Made by a program: the position numbers and the translations under genes. Source: Shewanella mesophila (GTDB taxonomy: Bacteria > Pseudomonadota > Gammaproteobacteria > Enterobacterales > Shewanellaceae). Taken from it: DNA of 64,000 nt. Numbering within the stretch: position 1 is the stretch's first letter; the number at the start of each line of letters is the position of its first letter. The stretch is from the NCBI RefSeq assembly GCF_019457515.1, contig NZ_CP080421.1:434001-498000 (forward strand), in the 5' to 3' direction. This document shows, piece after piece, positions 1 through 7,715 of the stretch. The notes beneath the pieces are model-generated. The model worked only from the letters and a program-made list of their open reading frames with translations. It searched no databases and was not told the origin of the DNA.

Positions 1-229
1 CTTAGCTATTTGCGTTGCGAAAACGCCATTGTCGATTAGTCATGATCCTAAGGTAAAAGGTGTGCCAAAAGGGTTTAAGTTGCCGATATCTGAATTAAAG
101 CTCAATGCGGGTGCGGGGTTCATTACCGCCTTAGTCGGTAAGGTCATGACCATGCCTGGGCTTGGCGTCAAGCCTGGATACCTCAACGTCGACATTAATG
201 AGTCTGGTGAGATTGTTGGTTTAGCCTAG
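1..229 (+). CDS. fhs: Formate-tetrahydrofolate ligase, C-terminal end (partial)
   Basis: Only the last ~75 codons are present; the reading frame is open to the left edge (codons begin at base 2) and stops at 227-229. The visible protein contains AICVAKTP, a [17 protein letters not shown] block and the near-terminal MTMPGLG segment, which match the C-terminus of formyltetrahydrofolate synthetase as I know the family. The enzyme joins formate to tetrahydrofolate with ATP to give 10-formyl-THF for one-carbon metabolism in the cytosol. The TTG at base 29 is internal, not a start. A bidirectional hairpin terminator lies just downstream, between this gene and the converging mechanosensitive channel gene. 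The name is fairly secure despite the short length. Confidence 0.85.
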   Translation, partial: LAICVAKTPLSISHDPKVKGVPKGFKLPISELKLNAGAGFITALVGKVMTMPGLGVKPGYLNVDINESGEIVGLA

Positions 230-268
230 GGCTGCAATTAGTCGCAAAATAGAAGTGGTAGCAAAGTA

Positions 269-297
269 AAAGGTCCGAGCTGTAAACTCGGACCTTT
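269..297. terminator. Bidirectional Rho-independent terminator between fhs and mscS-like gene
   Basis: A perfect 11-bp stem (269-279 with 287-297) and 7-nt loop, with A-rich left and T-rich right flanks, sits between two convergent genes and can serve both. Confidence 0.85.
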
Positions 298-315
298 GTC
301 ATTTAATTAACTCAA

Positions 316-1947
316 CTATTGCTGGGTTTGATAAATATGCACATCGCGCTGTGGGAATGGAATCGAGATCTTCTCTTGATCGAAGCGCATTTTCACTTCA
401 CGAGTCACATCCCAATAAACATCCCAATAATCTTCTGGCTTGACCCAAGGGCGCACGACAAAGTCGACCGATGATTCACCGAGTAGATGAAGCTTAACCG
501 TTGGTGCTGGCGTGTTGAGCACCTTAGGGTGCTTCTCTACAATAGAGGTGAGCACCTTCTCTGCTTTTTCTATGTCATCGCCATAACCAATACCGAATGT
601 CATATCGACGCGGCGTTGATGCTCTACTGTGATGTTATTGATGGTGTCACCCCAAATCTTATTGTTTGGAATGATCAGCCGCTGGTTATCTAAGGTCTTG
701 ATGGTGGTAGAGACTAAGCTCATTTGGCTAACCCTACCAGTGACCCCAGCAGCGCTAATGAGATCGCCTACATCATAGGGACGGTAGATTAAGATCATCA
801 TACCGGAAGCAAAATTGGATAAGGTATCTTGCAGCGCAAAACCTATGATCACACCGGCAACACCAAAGCCTGCCAGCAGTGGCCCTAGTTCAAAACCTAG
901 CTGAGATAGGGCGATCATTAATCCTAGGGCAAACACAATTTTCCCTGAGAGGGAGATAAAGAAATCTTGCAGTAGGTGACTGAATTTCAGCTTAGAGTTG
1001 CTCACTGTTTTCTTGATGATGCGCTGCGTCGCTTTACCAGCCAAACTGGCTAAAAACAGAATAAGCACAAAGATAAATACCTTAAACATCATACTCGGGC
1101 CATTATCTATGGCTTGGTTTCTTGCCGTATCCCACCACTGCTCGACTAGATTGCTCGCCACATCAATATTAAGCACATCTTGGGTGATGTCGCCTGAGAT
1201 GCTAAATAGGGTTTGTTTTAGGGTGGAGGTATCCTGTTCTAGCTTGTCGAGCAACTCAATGGCAACGGACAAACTGGTACTGGTGAGTGATAGACGTTCG
1301 TTTAATTTGGTAATGAGCGCCGTTTGTTCGCTAGTCACATCTTTACCCGCAGTTGCTGCGTCATCGATTGCCGTTTTTAACTTGTCCTGAGTAAAATGTA
1401 CTAGGCTATTTAGGGTATCAGAGCGCTTAAGGAGGTTTTCAGTTAGCCTTGTTTTCGTGATGACAACGTCTTCGCCTAAGATTTCTAGCCAAGTAAGTGT
1501 TTCATATTTAGCACTTAAAAACTCATCACGCTCCCTCTCCCTGCTTGCTAGGCTAAACATGATATTTGAATCATCATTTTTACCTAACTTGGTTTTGAAC
1601 AGCTCTATGTCATCAGCATAATAGTTGCCGACCTGATTGATAAAGGCGAAGTGATCTTTAACTAAAGGAAGCAATGCGGGTTTATCTATATCTTTTTCAG
1701 ACATCAGCGCCTTTAGCTTGTCATGGAACTGGCCTGCATGCTCCTTGATACGATATTCAATAAACTGTTTCATCTCGCCGTGAGTATTGGAAAGCTTTTC
1801 TATATCTTTGCTCATAGAGCTTTCTAATTGTTGCAGTTCGGCTATTGGGGCTGAGATTGCAGTTTGTGGCGTCTGAGTATCAGCATAAGCGAGGTTGATA
1901 CTGATACTAAATAGGGTTATCAACACTATTGATAGTGTTCGCAACAT
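316..1947 (-). CDS. MscS-family mechanosensitive ion channel with periplasmic N-domain
   Basis: The protein has a signal peptide (MLRTLSIVLITLF..., cut near AYA), then a ~250-residue helical periplasmic region, then three membrane segments, the last being the glycine/alanine-rich pore helix (LLAGFGVAGVIIGFALQD) typical of MscS. The YRPYDVGD sequence and a beta domain follow. Such channels open under membrane tension during hypo-osmotic shock. At ~540 residues it is longer than E. coli MscS (about 286) because of the N-domain. I place the start at ATG 1947 because AAAGGA lies 8 nt upstream and the signal peptide then has a normal n-region; ATG 1983 is an in-frame alternative adding 12 residues. 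It converges on fhs and diverges from the gene at 2073. The specific paralogue is not resolved. Confidence 0.85.
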   Translation of the reverse strand: MLRTLSIVLITLFSISINLAYADTQTPQTAISAPIAELQQLESSMSKDIEKLSNTHGEMKQFIEYRIKEHAGQFHDKLKALMSEKDIDKPALLPLVKDHFAFINQVGNYYADDIELFKTKLGKNDDSNIMFSLASRERERDEFLSAKYETLTWLEILGEDVVITKTRLTENLLKRSDTLNSLVHFTQDKLKTAIDDAATAGKDVTSEQTALITKLNERLSLTSTSLSVAIELLDKLEQDTSTLKQTLFSISGDITQDVLNIDVASNLVEQWWDTARNQAIDNGPSMMFKVFIFVLILFLASLAGKATQRIIKKTVSNSKLKFSHLLQDFFISLSGKIVFALGLMIALSQLGFELGPLLAGFGVAGVIIGFALQDTLSNFASGMMILIYRPYDVGDLISAAGVTGRVSQMSLVSTTIKTLDNQRLIIPNNKIWGDTINNITVEHQRRVDMTFGIGYGDDIEKAEKVLTSIVEKHPKVLNTPAPTVKLHLLGESSVDFVVRPWVKPEDYWDVYWDVTREVKMRFDQEKISIPFPQRDVHIYQTQQ

Positions 1948-2072
1948 AGGTGTAATCCTTTGAGGGGTAATGGGTTGAATCATAATCTCTCTAACTAAAG
2001 CTGTAAAATGACAACTGCGAATTTATAGCGCTATCTGGTAAACTGCCTGTTCAATCATTAGAGAATATTATC

Positions 2073-2408
2073 GTGCTGTGTACACATTGTAGTAAAACCT
2101 TTGCCGCTGATGGCGTCAAAAATCAACGGGGACGTGGGTTAAATGCACAGATCCAGTGTCCACATTGCAGCGCTTGGTTGGGGAGAAATCCAATACTCAC
2201 ACGGATGAAAATGGTGGGCTTTTATTTAGGATGCGCGGCGCTTGCTTATGGATACTTCTCGCCATCGCTGCGTCATATCACCACGCCTGTCGCGATATTT
2301 GCCATCATGGCATTACTGGTTAGTCACATGATGGATCACCTAAAGGTGATAGAAGCGCCTGACGTTGAGCCGGTGGATGATAGCGAGCATCGTAAGAAGT
2401 ATCGCTAA
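2073..2408 (+). CDS. Small zinc-ribbon membrane protein, function unknown
   Basis: A 111-residue protein starting at GTG. It opens with two CxxC pairs (C3/C6 and C29/C32) that look like a rubredoxin-type zinc ribbon, followed by two hydrophobic stretches (VGFYLGCAALAYGYF and PVAIFAIMALLVSHMM) and an acidic/basic tail. I do not recognise a named family. Visible logic: a cytosolic metal-binding knuckle tethered by two membrane helices. It is read divergently from the mechanosensitive channel gene (about 125 bp apart) and is followed by a hairpin, so it is probably monocistronic. No further function can be supported. Confidence 0.7.
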   Translation: MLCTHCSKTFAADGVKNQRGRGLNAQIQCPHCSAWLGRNPILTRMKMVGFYLGCAALAYGYFSPSLRHITTPVAIFAIMALLVSHMMDHLKVIEAPDVEPVDDSEHRKKYR

Positions 2409-2424
2409 GAGAATAAGTGAGAGG

Positions 2425-2448
2425 TGGTGAGCTTTGTGCTCACCATTT
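2425..2448. terminator. Hairpin terminator between convergent small genes
   Basis: An 8-bp perfect stem TGGTGAGC/GCTCACCA (2425-2432 with 2438-2445) followed by TTT. It lies between the stop of the zinc-ribbon gene and the stop of the convergent 41-residue ORF. The T-run is short, so strength is uncertain. Confidence 0.55.
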
Positions 2449-2456
2449 GGCCGACA

Positions 2457-2582
2457 TTAGTCGATAACTTGAACTTGAGCTTCAAGTGCCGCTTCTACAT
2501 AGTAGATACCACCTAAGACAGCGATGAAGAAAATCGTTGTCCAAAATATCATCTTGAAATTTTCGCGGAGAAACTCTTTCAT
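2457..2582 (-). CDS. 41-residue single-pass membrane protein, unknown
   Basis: A short reading frame encoding 41 residues: charged N-terminus MKEFLRENFK, one hydrophobic helix (about residues 11-28, IFWTTIFFIAVLGGIYY) and a short polar tail ending in VQVID. AAGGA lies 9 nt before the ATG. The arrangement (SD, one TM helix, convergent hairpin terminator just past the stop) is what is expected of a real small membrane protein rather than chance. No family recognised. It is read towards the zinc-ribbon gene and sits alone. Conservation in related genomes is not testable here. Confidence 0.6.
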   Translation of the reverse strand: MKEFLRENFKMIFWTTIFFIAVLGGIYYVEAALEAQVQVID

Positions 2583-2731
2583 ACTGTTTTATCCTTGCGC
2601 CTAGTTCGTTGAAATCGTGTTGTATTAGATTTCATATAATGGATTAATTCTAGCCACTATTACTTAAGTCAGACTTAATTGCTGCTGGCTATTGAGTGAT
2701 CCCGCTCATGTTTGTCGATGAGCTAAGCAGC

Positions 2732-2740
2732 GTTATATTA
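2732..2740. promoter_or_regulatory. Possible Zur operator half, upstream of zinc operon
   Basis: GTTATATTA resembles the left portion of the gammaproteobacterial Zur box (GTTATANTATAAC), but the right half is degraded to CGG. It lies ~120 bp before the first gene of the zinc-uptake operon. Suggestive only. Confidence 0.25.
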
Positions 2741-2858
2741 CGGTGCATTGGTATTAGATTTTGTTACAACACTGATACAGTGAGTGGTATTTGTCACTTG
2801 ACTTCATCCAGTCAATCCATAAACTTGGTCAAAATTTCTGTCATCTCAGTTCGGAACT

Positions 2859-3152
2859 ATGGCATCAGTAATGAAAAGATTAGCAAGAGGAGTGGCAATA
2901 TGGCTTAGTGCCATACTGTTCTGCTTGTCTGTTGCTGCGCCTGCCCATAGTTTAGAACACTTCGATGACGGTGCTAAAACCCATTGCACCCTCTGTATTC
3001 AAAAAGTTCAGCTTAATAGTCTACTGCCTATTAGCGACTTTAGTTTTACCCTTCCTCAACTCGCTGTTGAATCTTATGTTGAACTCGTCGCCTCAACATC
3101 GAGTACTCATGTTAGCTATTTTCAAAGCCGGGCTCCTCCTAGCTGTTTGTAA
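2859..3152 (+). CDS. Small exported Cys/His protein of zinc-uptake operon
   Basis: 97 residues with a signal peptide (MKRLARGVAIWLSAILFCLSVAAPAHS) and a short mature part with HFDD, HCTLC and a Pro/Cys tail. The HCxxC arrangement recalls the small DUF2946-like metal-associated proteins sometimes annotated as zinc chaperones of ABC zinc uptake systems. It is the first gene of a run with an outer-membrane protein, a ZnuA-like binding protein and a ZnuB-like permease, so a role in periplasmic zinc handling is inferred from context. ATG 2859 has GGA 6 nt upstream; ATG 2871 would give a tidier signal peptide and is an equal alternative. Confidence 0.65.
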   Translation: MASVMKRLARGVAIWLSAILFCLSVAAPAHSLEHFDDGAKTHCTLCIQKVQLNSLLPISDFSFTLPQLAVESYVELVASTSSTHVSYFQSRAPPSCL

Positions 3153-3230
3153 TATCACATCTAATTTATCGATTATTACAACTCTCTGTCCAATGACAGC
3201 AGAGGACTATACCTGTTTTTTGGAGATGTT

Positions 3231-4433
3231 ATGCAAACCTTTAATTTCCGCGTATCTGCGGTAGCGATGGCCTGTGCCTTTGTTTCAACTGTGACTCTTG
3301 CGCAAGATGCTACCTTGACCAACCCTGCGATAAGCGGCGTGTTAGATGGCTATTATCAAAACACCGAACGACCGATGGCTGAACGAGAAGAGGGGTTCGG
3401 CCTAGGGCATACCGAGCTTGCGTTAAGTGCCAATATTGATGATATGTTTTATGGCAAATTAACTGCAGTAGTAGAAACTCATGGCAGTGACACTGAAGTT
3501 GGCTTGGAAGAGGCTTTTATTCAAACTTTAGCTATGCCAGCGGGTTTTTCTATTCGCGCCGGTCGCTTCTTATCGGATGTGGGCTATCTTAACAACCAAC
3601 ATGTTCACACCGATGCATTTTCAGATAGGCCTGCCGCATATCGCGCCTTCCTTGGAAGTCATTATTTTGATGACGGGGTACGCTTAGATTACGTAGCGCC
3701 TACCGATCTATACTGGGCTATGGGCGTCGAAGCTTTCAAAGGCGACAGCATGCGTGCCGAAGATGAGCATGGTGAGCGGGATTTCAAAGACCTTGGCGTC
3801 TATACCGCTTACAGTAAATTAGGTGGTGACATTGGCAACAGTAGTTCTTGGATGTTGGGCTTAAGCTACTTACGTAACGAGAACGGTCGTCTGACGGCAC
3901 ATGAAGAGCATGAAGATGAAGTTGTCGCCGAGGATGGGCACGAGCATGATCATAGTCATGCGGCCATGTATACCGGCGAGAATACCTATATTGCCGATTT
4001 TGTTTATAAATGGGCACCCAATGGTAACTATAAGTATCAACACCTTACTTTAAGTGGCGAATATTTCATGGTCACCGATTTTGCTCCGTTAGAGGAGCAT
4101 GACCATGGTTTAGATGAGGCTCATGGCGGCGAGCATACTCCTGATGATCAAACGGGTTGGTATGTTAGTTCTGTATATCAATTCACCCCAAACTGGTCGG
4201 CAGGGTTACGTTACGGTCAGGTCGATACTCAAGAGTTACATGACGATCATTTTCACGGTCAAAAGCTGAAAGAAACCGAAGTGAGTCTCGCGTGGCACCA
4301 CAGCCATTTCTCGACAGTGCGTTTGCAGTACACTAATCAGCAAGGCACTAACTTTGATGGTATCGAAGACGATAACGTCATTACTCTTCAATATGTTATG
4401 ACTCTGGGGGCTCACGGTGCGCATCAATTCTAA
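3231..4433 (+). CDS. His-rich outer-membrane beta-barrel protein, probable zinc porin
   Basis: A 400-residue protein with an N-terminal signal peptide (cut after TLAQ), alternating-hydrophobicity strands through its length, and a C-terminal phenylalanine as in Omp85-assembled barrels. Two low-complexity loops are packed with His, Glu and Asp (about residues 224-247 and 288-305), good candidates for binding zinc at the cell surface or barrel mouth. There is no TonB-plug-sized N-domain and the length is far short of ZnuD-type receptors, so a porin-like channel is likelier than a TonB-dependent receptor. GGAG precedes the ATG. The ZnuA-like gene starts inside its last 17 bases, so the two are translationally coupled. 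Zinc specificity is inferred. Confidence 0.7.
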   Translation: MQTFNFRVSAVAMACAFVSTVTLAQDATLTNPAISGVLDGYYQNTERPMAEREEGFGLGHTELALSANIDDMFYGKLTAVVETHGSDTEVGLEEAFIQTLAMPAGFSIRAGRFLSDVGYLNNQHVHTDAFSDRPAAYRAFLGSHYFDDGVRLDYVAPTDLYWAMGVEAFKGDSMRAEDEHGERDFKDLGVYTAYSKLGGDIGNSSSWMLGLSYLRNENGRLTAHEEHEDEVVAEDGHEHDHSHAAMYTGENTYIADFVYKWAPNGNYKYQHLTLSGEYFMVTDFAPLEEHDHGLDEAHGGEHTPDDQTGWYVSSVYQFTPNWSAGLRYGQVDTQELHDDHFHGQKLKETEVSLAWHHSHFSTVRLQYTNQQGTNFDGIEDDNVITLQYVMTLGAHGAHQF

Positions 4434-5328
4434 ATTTATTAAAGCCAGTTGCGCAGCTATTGCGCTAACTATGGCGAGTGGAGCGCAAGCTAAATTAAAC
4501 ATTTTTGCCTGTGAGCCTGAATACGCAGCGTTAGCGAAGGAGTTAGCTCCCGATGCCAAAATTTACTCGGCAACGACAGCGATGCAAGATCCACATCAAG
4601 TACAGGCGAGACCGAGCCTAATTGCTAAAATGCGTCAAGCAGATTTAGCCGTGTGTGCAGGTGCCGATCTTGAGGTGGGTTGGTTGCCTATGCTGCAGAT
4701 GAAGTCGGCTAACGCTAACGTGCGCTCAACCGAGAAGGGACTGTTTTTCGCCGCCGAACATGTTCAGACGCTTGATAAGTTAGACAGTGTCGATCGCAGT
4801 ATGGGCGATGTGCATGCTCAGGGGAATCCCCATTTGCATTTCGACCCTGAGCGCTTACTCTTGGTTGCAAAGGCACTTAGCAGTAAATTAGTGCAATTGG
4901 ATCCCGATTCTAAAGCTGAATATGATGCTGCGCTAGCCGATTTTTCAACTCGTTGGCAAGCCGCTACAACTCAGTGGCTGGCATTAGCTGCGCCGTTAAA
5001 CGGTAAGAAAGTGATCGCATATCATACCAGCTTTCGCTATCTGTTTAACTGGTTAGGGATAGAGCAAGTGGGGGATCTTGAACCCAAGCCAGGCCTTCCA
5101 CCCAGCACGAGTCATCTAGCCGATTTACAGAGCCGAGCTAAGCAAGGTGATGTCATGGCGATCATTGTGGCGTCTTATCAAGATGAGCGTGGCGCCAATT
5201 GGCTTGGTGAACGTACACAATTGCCTGTGCAAGTATTGCCTATGTCGGTTGGGGGAAATGATGATAGCCAAGATCTATTCTCTCTTTACCAAAGTGTCAT
5301 TACTTTATTGTTAAACCTTAATAAATAG
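4417..5328 (+). CDS. ZnuA-like zinc ABC transporter substrate-binding protein
   Basis: A 303-residue cluster A-I metal-binding protein with a signal peptide ending SGAQA. Likely metal ligands are visible: H60 in DPHQVQARPS, H139/H141 in GNPHLHFDP and H203 in YHTSF. The usual fourth region near the C-terminus reads SYQDERG, so the Asp/Glu ligand is plausible. The long His/Asp-rich loop of enterobacterial ZnuA is absent; here the His-rich segments are in the neighbouring outer-membrane protein instead. The start is GTG with GGGGG 8 nt upstream, overlapping the previous gene by 17 bases. It would deliver Zn2+ from the periplasm to the permease at 5393. Zinc rather than manganese is inferred from the operon. 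Confidence 0.85.
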   Translation: MRINSKFIKASCAAIALTMASGAQAKLNIFACEPEYAALAKELAPDAKIYSATTAMQDPHQVQARPSLIAKMRQADLAVCAGADLEVGWLPMLQMKSANANVRSTEKGLFFAAEHVQTLDKLDSVDRSMGDVHAQGNPHLHFDPERLLLVAKALSSKLVQLDPDSKAEYDAALADFSTRWQAATTQWLALAAPLNGKKVIAYHTSFRYLFNWLGIEQVGDLEPKPGLPPSTSHLADLQSRAKQGDVMAIIVASYQDERGANWLGERTQLPVQVLPMSVGGNDDSQDLFSLYQSVITLLLNLNK

Positions 5329-5336
5329 TGACTCTT

Positions 5337-5369
5337 GATAGCCGCCTGACTATATGTCAGGCGGCTATC
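5337..5369. other. 14-bp perfect hairpin between znuA-like and znuB-like genes
   Basis: Arms 5337-5350 and 5356-5369 are exact reverse complements around a TATAT loop, and end 23 nt before the permease ATG. There is no T-run after it, so it looks like an intercistronic stabiliser, a partial terminator or a translation-modulating stem rather than an ordinary terminator. Confidence 0.8.
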
Positions 5370-5392
5370 TTAAAAGCCATTAGGTACACATC

Positions 5393-6187
5393 ATGTTTGA
5401 TTTAGATCTGTTATCGATTTTGCTACCTGCCTTTGCTGCAGGAATATTAGTGTTATCGACCCATGTATTACTCGGCAGCCAAGTACTCAAGCGTGGCATT
5501 ATCTTTATCGATTTGGCCATTGCACAAGTTGCAGCCCTAGGTGCCATCATTGCCCATACTAATCATGACATAGAGCATATTCCTTATGCGACAGTGTGGA
5601 TGCCTGCGTTATTTGCATTAATGGGGGCTGGGTTTATCGCTTGGTTATCTAAGCGTATGGCCGATGAATTAGAAGCCATTATTGGTTGTTTCTATGTATT
5701 ATCGGCGGTGGCGGCAATGTTGATGCTATCCAATGATCCCCATGGCGCTGAGATGTTAAAGCAGCTAATGTCGGGGCAAATTTTGTGGGTAAATTGGTCA
5801 CAACTCTTGCTTCCTGCCATAGTGTCATTGTTCGTATTAGTCATTATCGCATTAAAGCCACAGCTGCTCGATGGCGTTGCGTTTTATCTGCTGTTTGCTT
5901 TAGTGATCACCCTCTCAGTCGAGTTGGTTGGTGTTTATCTGGTATTTAGTTCATTAATTTTACCTGCATTAGCGGTTAACAAATACTCTGGTAAAGGTAG
6001 CTGGGCCCTCGCTTATTTGGTTGGGTTTATCGGTTATGCCCTCGGGCTGGTTTTATCTGCCACATTTGATCTACCCAGTGGTGCCGCTATCGTTGCCACC
6101 CTAGCGCTGAGCACTGTGTTATTTCGTTTCCTGCATCCGCTGCTTTTTAAACAACGCTCAATTGGAAAAGCCGAGTTTAATTCGTAA
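5393..6187 (+). CDS. ZnuB-like ABC-3 family metal transporter permease
   Basis: 264 residues, almost entirely hydrophobic with about seven to eight membrane segments, including the family pattern VLSTHVLLGSQVLKRGIIFIDLAIAQVAALGA near the N-terminus and FSSLILPALAV near residue 187. These match the ABC-3 permeases (ZnuB, MntB). It would form the inner-membrane channel for the substrate delivered by the upstream binding protein. It is the last gene of the operon and is followed by a good terminator; no ATP-binding subunit is encoded before or after it in the window, which is unusual since znuC normally sits beside znuB. Confidence 0.85.
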   Translation: MFDLDLLSILLPAFAAGILVLSTHVLLGSQVLKRGIIFIDLAIAQVAALGAIIAHTNHDIEHIPYATVWMPALFALMGAGFIAWLSKRMADELEAIIGCFYVLSAVAAMLMLSNDPHGAEMLKQLMSGQILWVNWSQLLLPAIVSLFVLVIIALKPQLLDGVAFYLLFALVITLSVELVGVYLVFSSLILPALAVNKYSGKGSWALAYLVGFIGYALGLVLSATFDLPSGAAIVATLALSTVLFRFLHPLLFKQRSIGKAEFNS

Positions 6188-6218
6188 ATCCGATACAGGC
6201 TATCTTAGGCTTAGTGAG

Positions 6219-6253
6219 AATAGGTTACTTGGATTCGAGTAGCCTATTTTTTT
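6219..6253 (+). terminator. Rho-independent terminator of the zinc operon
   Basis: Arms 6219-6229 and 6238-6248 form an 11-bp stem with one G-T wobble, followed by a seven-T run to 6253. Confidence 0.85.
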
Positions 6254-6394
6254 GTCTTAAAATTCTTTTAGTTATCTGCTTTATTGTCACTCAATGTTGC
6301 TAAAGGTGAAGCCTAGGTTAAATCTTCAGACTACAGGTGTAAGTCATTTTTGCTTACTGATATAATATCGCCACTGAAATCACAGGAGTAAGTT

Positions 6395-7126
6395 GTGCTG
6401 TTAATCTTCAGATCATTGATCTTGGCTATTATGTTGCTATTAGCGTTTGTCTTTGGTGGGCTTTATTGTCTGCTTAGGCCTCGCCATCGCGATAATGTAC
6501 ATCTGTTTGCTAAAATATTTTCGTGGGCCGCACCTGTATTAGGGGTAAAAGTGGTACTGCGTAAAGCTAAAGTTGAGACGACAGAGCCTTGTATCTATTT
6601 AGCGAATCATCAAAATAACTTTGATATGTTTACCCATACGGCAGCGGTTCCTAAGGGAACGGTGAGTTTGGGCAAAAAAAGCTTAGCGTGGATCCCATTT
6701 TTTGGGCAAATCTATTGGTTGTCGGGTAATATTCTCATTGACCGTAAGAACCGTAATCGTGCATTTGAGACCATGGCGGAAACGGCAAAGAAGATCAGAG
6801 AGAAGTGTCTGTCTATTTGGATTTTTCCCGAGGGAACTCGTTCGCGAGGAAAAGGTTTATTGCCATTTAAATCGGGTGCATTTCATACAGCGATAGAAGC
6901 CGGTGTTGCAATGGTGCCAGTGTTAGCCTCAAATCAAGAACATATAAAGCTTAATCGCTGGAACAATGGTGTGGTGATCATTGAGATGATGGAGCCTATC
7001 CAGACCAAGGGATTAGCAAAAACACAAGTTAAAGAGCTTTCAACACGCATCCATGCCATGATGTCGGAAAAGTTAGCGCAGTTAAACCATGAAGCCATGA
7101 CATTGATGGCAAAGAAAGCCGTTTAA
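6395..7126 (+). CDS. plsC: 1-acyl-sn-glycerol-3-phosphate acyltransferase (PlsC)
   Basis: 243 residues with an N-terminal membrane segment and the acyltransferase blocks in order: NHQNNFD (catalytic NHx4D, about residue 71), GKKSLAWIPFFG, and FPEGTRSRGKG (substrate-phosphate binding, about residue 147). The enzyme adds the second acyl chain to lysophosphatidate at the inner membrane to make phosphatidic acid. Length fits PlsC (about 245). The GTG start is supported by AGGAG 7 nt upstream. It is followed 33 bp later by rraB on the same strand. Confidence 0.9.
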   Translation: MLLIFRSLILAIMLLLAFVFGGLYCLLRPRHRDNVHLFAKIFSWAAPVLGVKVVLRKAKVETTEPCIYLANHQNNFDMFTHTAAVPKGTVSLGKKSLAWIPFFGQIYWLSGNILIDRKNRNRAFETMAETAKKIREKCLSIWIFPEGTRSRGKGLLPFKSGAFHTAIEAGVAMVPVLASNQEHIKLNRWNNGVVIIEMMEPIQTKGLAKTQVKELSTRIHAMMSEKLAQLNHEAMTLMAKKAV

Positions 7127-7159
7127 CTCATCATATTATTGATAAATTCGGAGTGATCC

Positions 7160-7564
7160 ATGTCTACAGAACGTCAGTTACAGGAACAGAAACAAGAGAA
7201 TCAAGAGATCGTAGAAGCGATCCTTGCCGATGGTTCTGAGCCAGATGCTGAGTACACTATCGAACACCATTTCTCAGCGACCAATTTTGATCGTCTCGAA
7301 AAGGCCGCCGTTGAAGCATTTAAAATGGGTTTTGAGGTTAATGATGCCGAAGAGATGGAACTCGATGATGGTTCGGTGATCTTCTGTTTTGATGCTATTG
7401 CTTATCATAAATTAGAAGTCGAATTACTCGATAAAGCCTGTGAAGATCTGATTAACTTGGCCGCCAAGCAAAAAGTCGATTATGACGGTTGGGGTACTTA
7501 CTTTATTGGCGATGAAGTCGATGAAGACGATGAGTTTGATGGAGATGAAGCGCGTTTTCATTAA
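7160..7564 (+). CDS. rraB: RraB, regulator of RNase E activity
   Basis: A 134-residue acidic protein matching the RraB family in length and order: N-terminal [30 protein letters not shown] region, [13 protein letters not shown], and an Asp/Glu-rich tail. RraB is known to bind the C-terminal scaffold of RNase E and reduce RNA decay of selected transcripts. A well placed GGAG lies before the ATG. It lies close behind plsC and is closed by a strong terminator, so the two could form one transcript, though the functions are unrelated. Confidence 0.9.
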   Translation: MSTERQLQEQKQENQEIVEAILADGSEPDAEYTIEHHFSATNFDRLEKAAVEAFKMGFEVNDAEEMELDDGSVIFCFDAIAYHKLEVELLDKACEDLINLAAKQKVDYDGWGTYFIGDEVDEDDEFDGDEARFH

Positions 7565-7610
7565 CCTCTCGCCAAATCTGAGTTGGTGATAAGCATCACC
7601 GACCTATTAA

Positions 7611-7646
7611 AAAAGCCCTTAACATCATTGATGCTAAGGGCTTTTT
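7611..7646. terminator. Bidirectional Rho-independent terminator after rraB
   Basis: AGCCCTTA/TAAGGGCT arms (7614-7621 with 7635-7642) with A-run before and T-run after. It stands between rraB and the convergent diguanylate cyclase gene and can serve both. Confidence 0.9.
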
Positions 7647-7715
7647 AATGATATGCGATACAAACGGGCTAGGCTATCGCCCCTTGCTCATTACTCAATA
7701 GAATACTGATTGGTA

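Noticed and set aside
2696..2908. 70-codon ORF before the zinc operon
   Set aside because: Overlaps the promoter region and the real gene start at 2859; no protein-like features.
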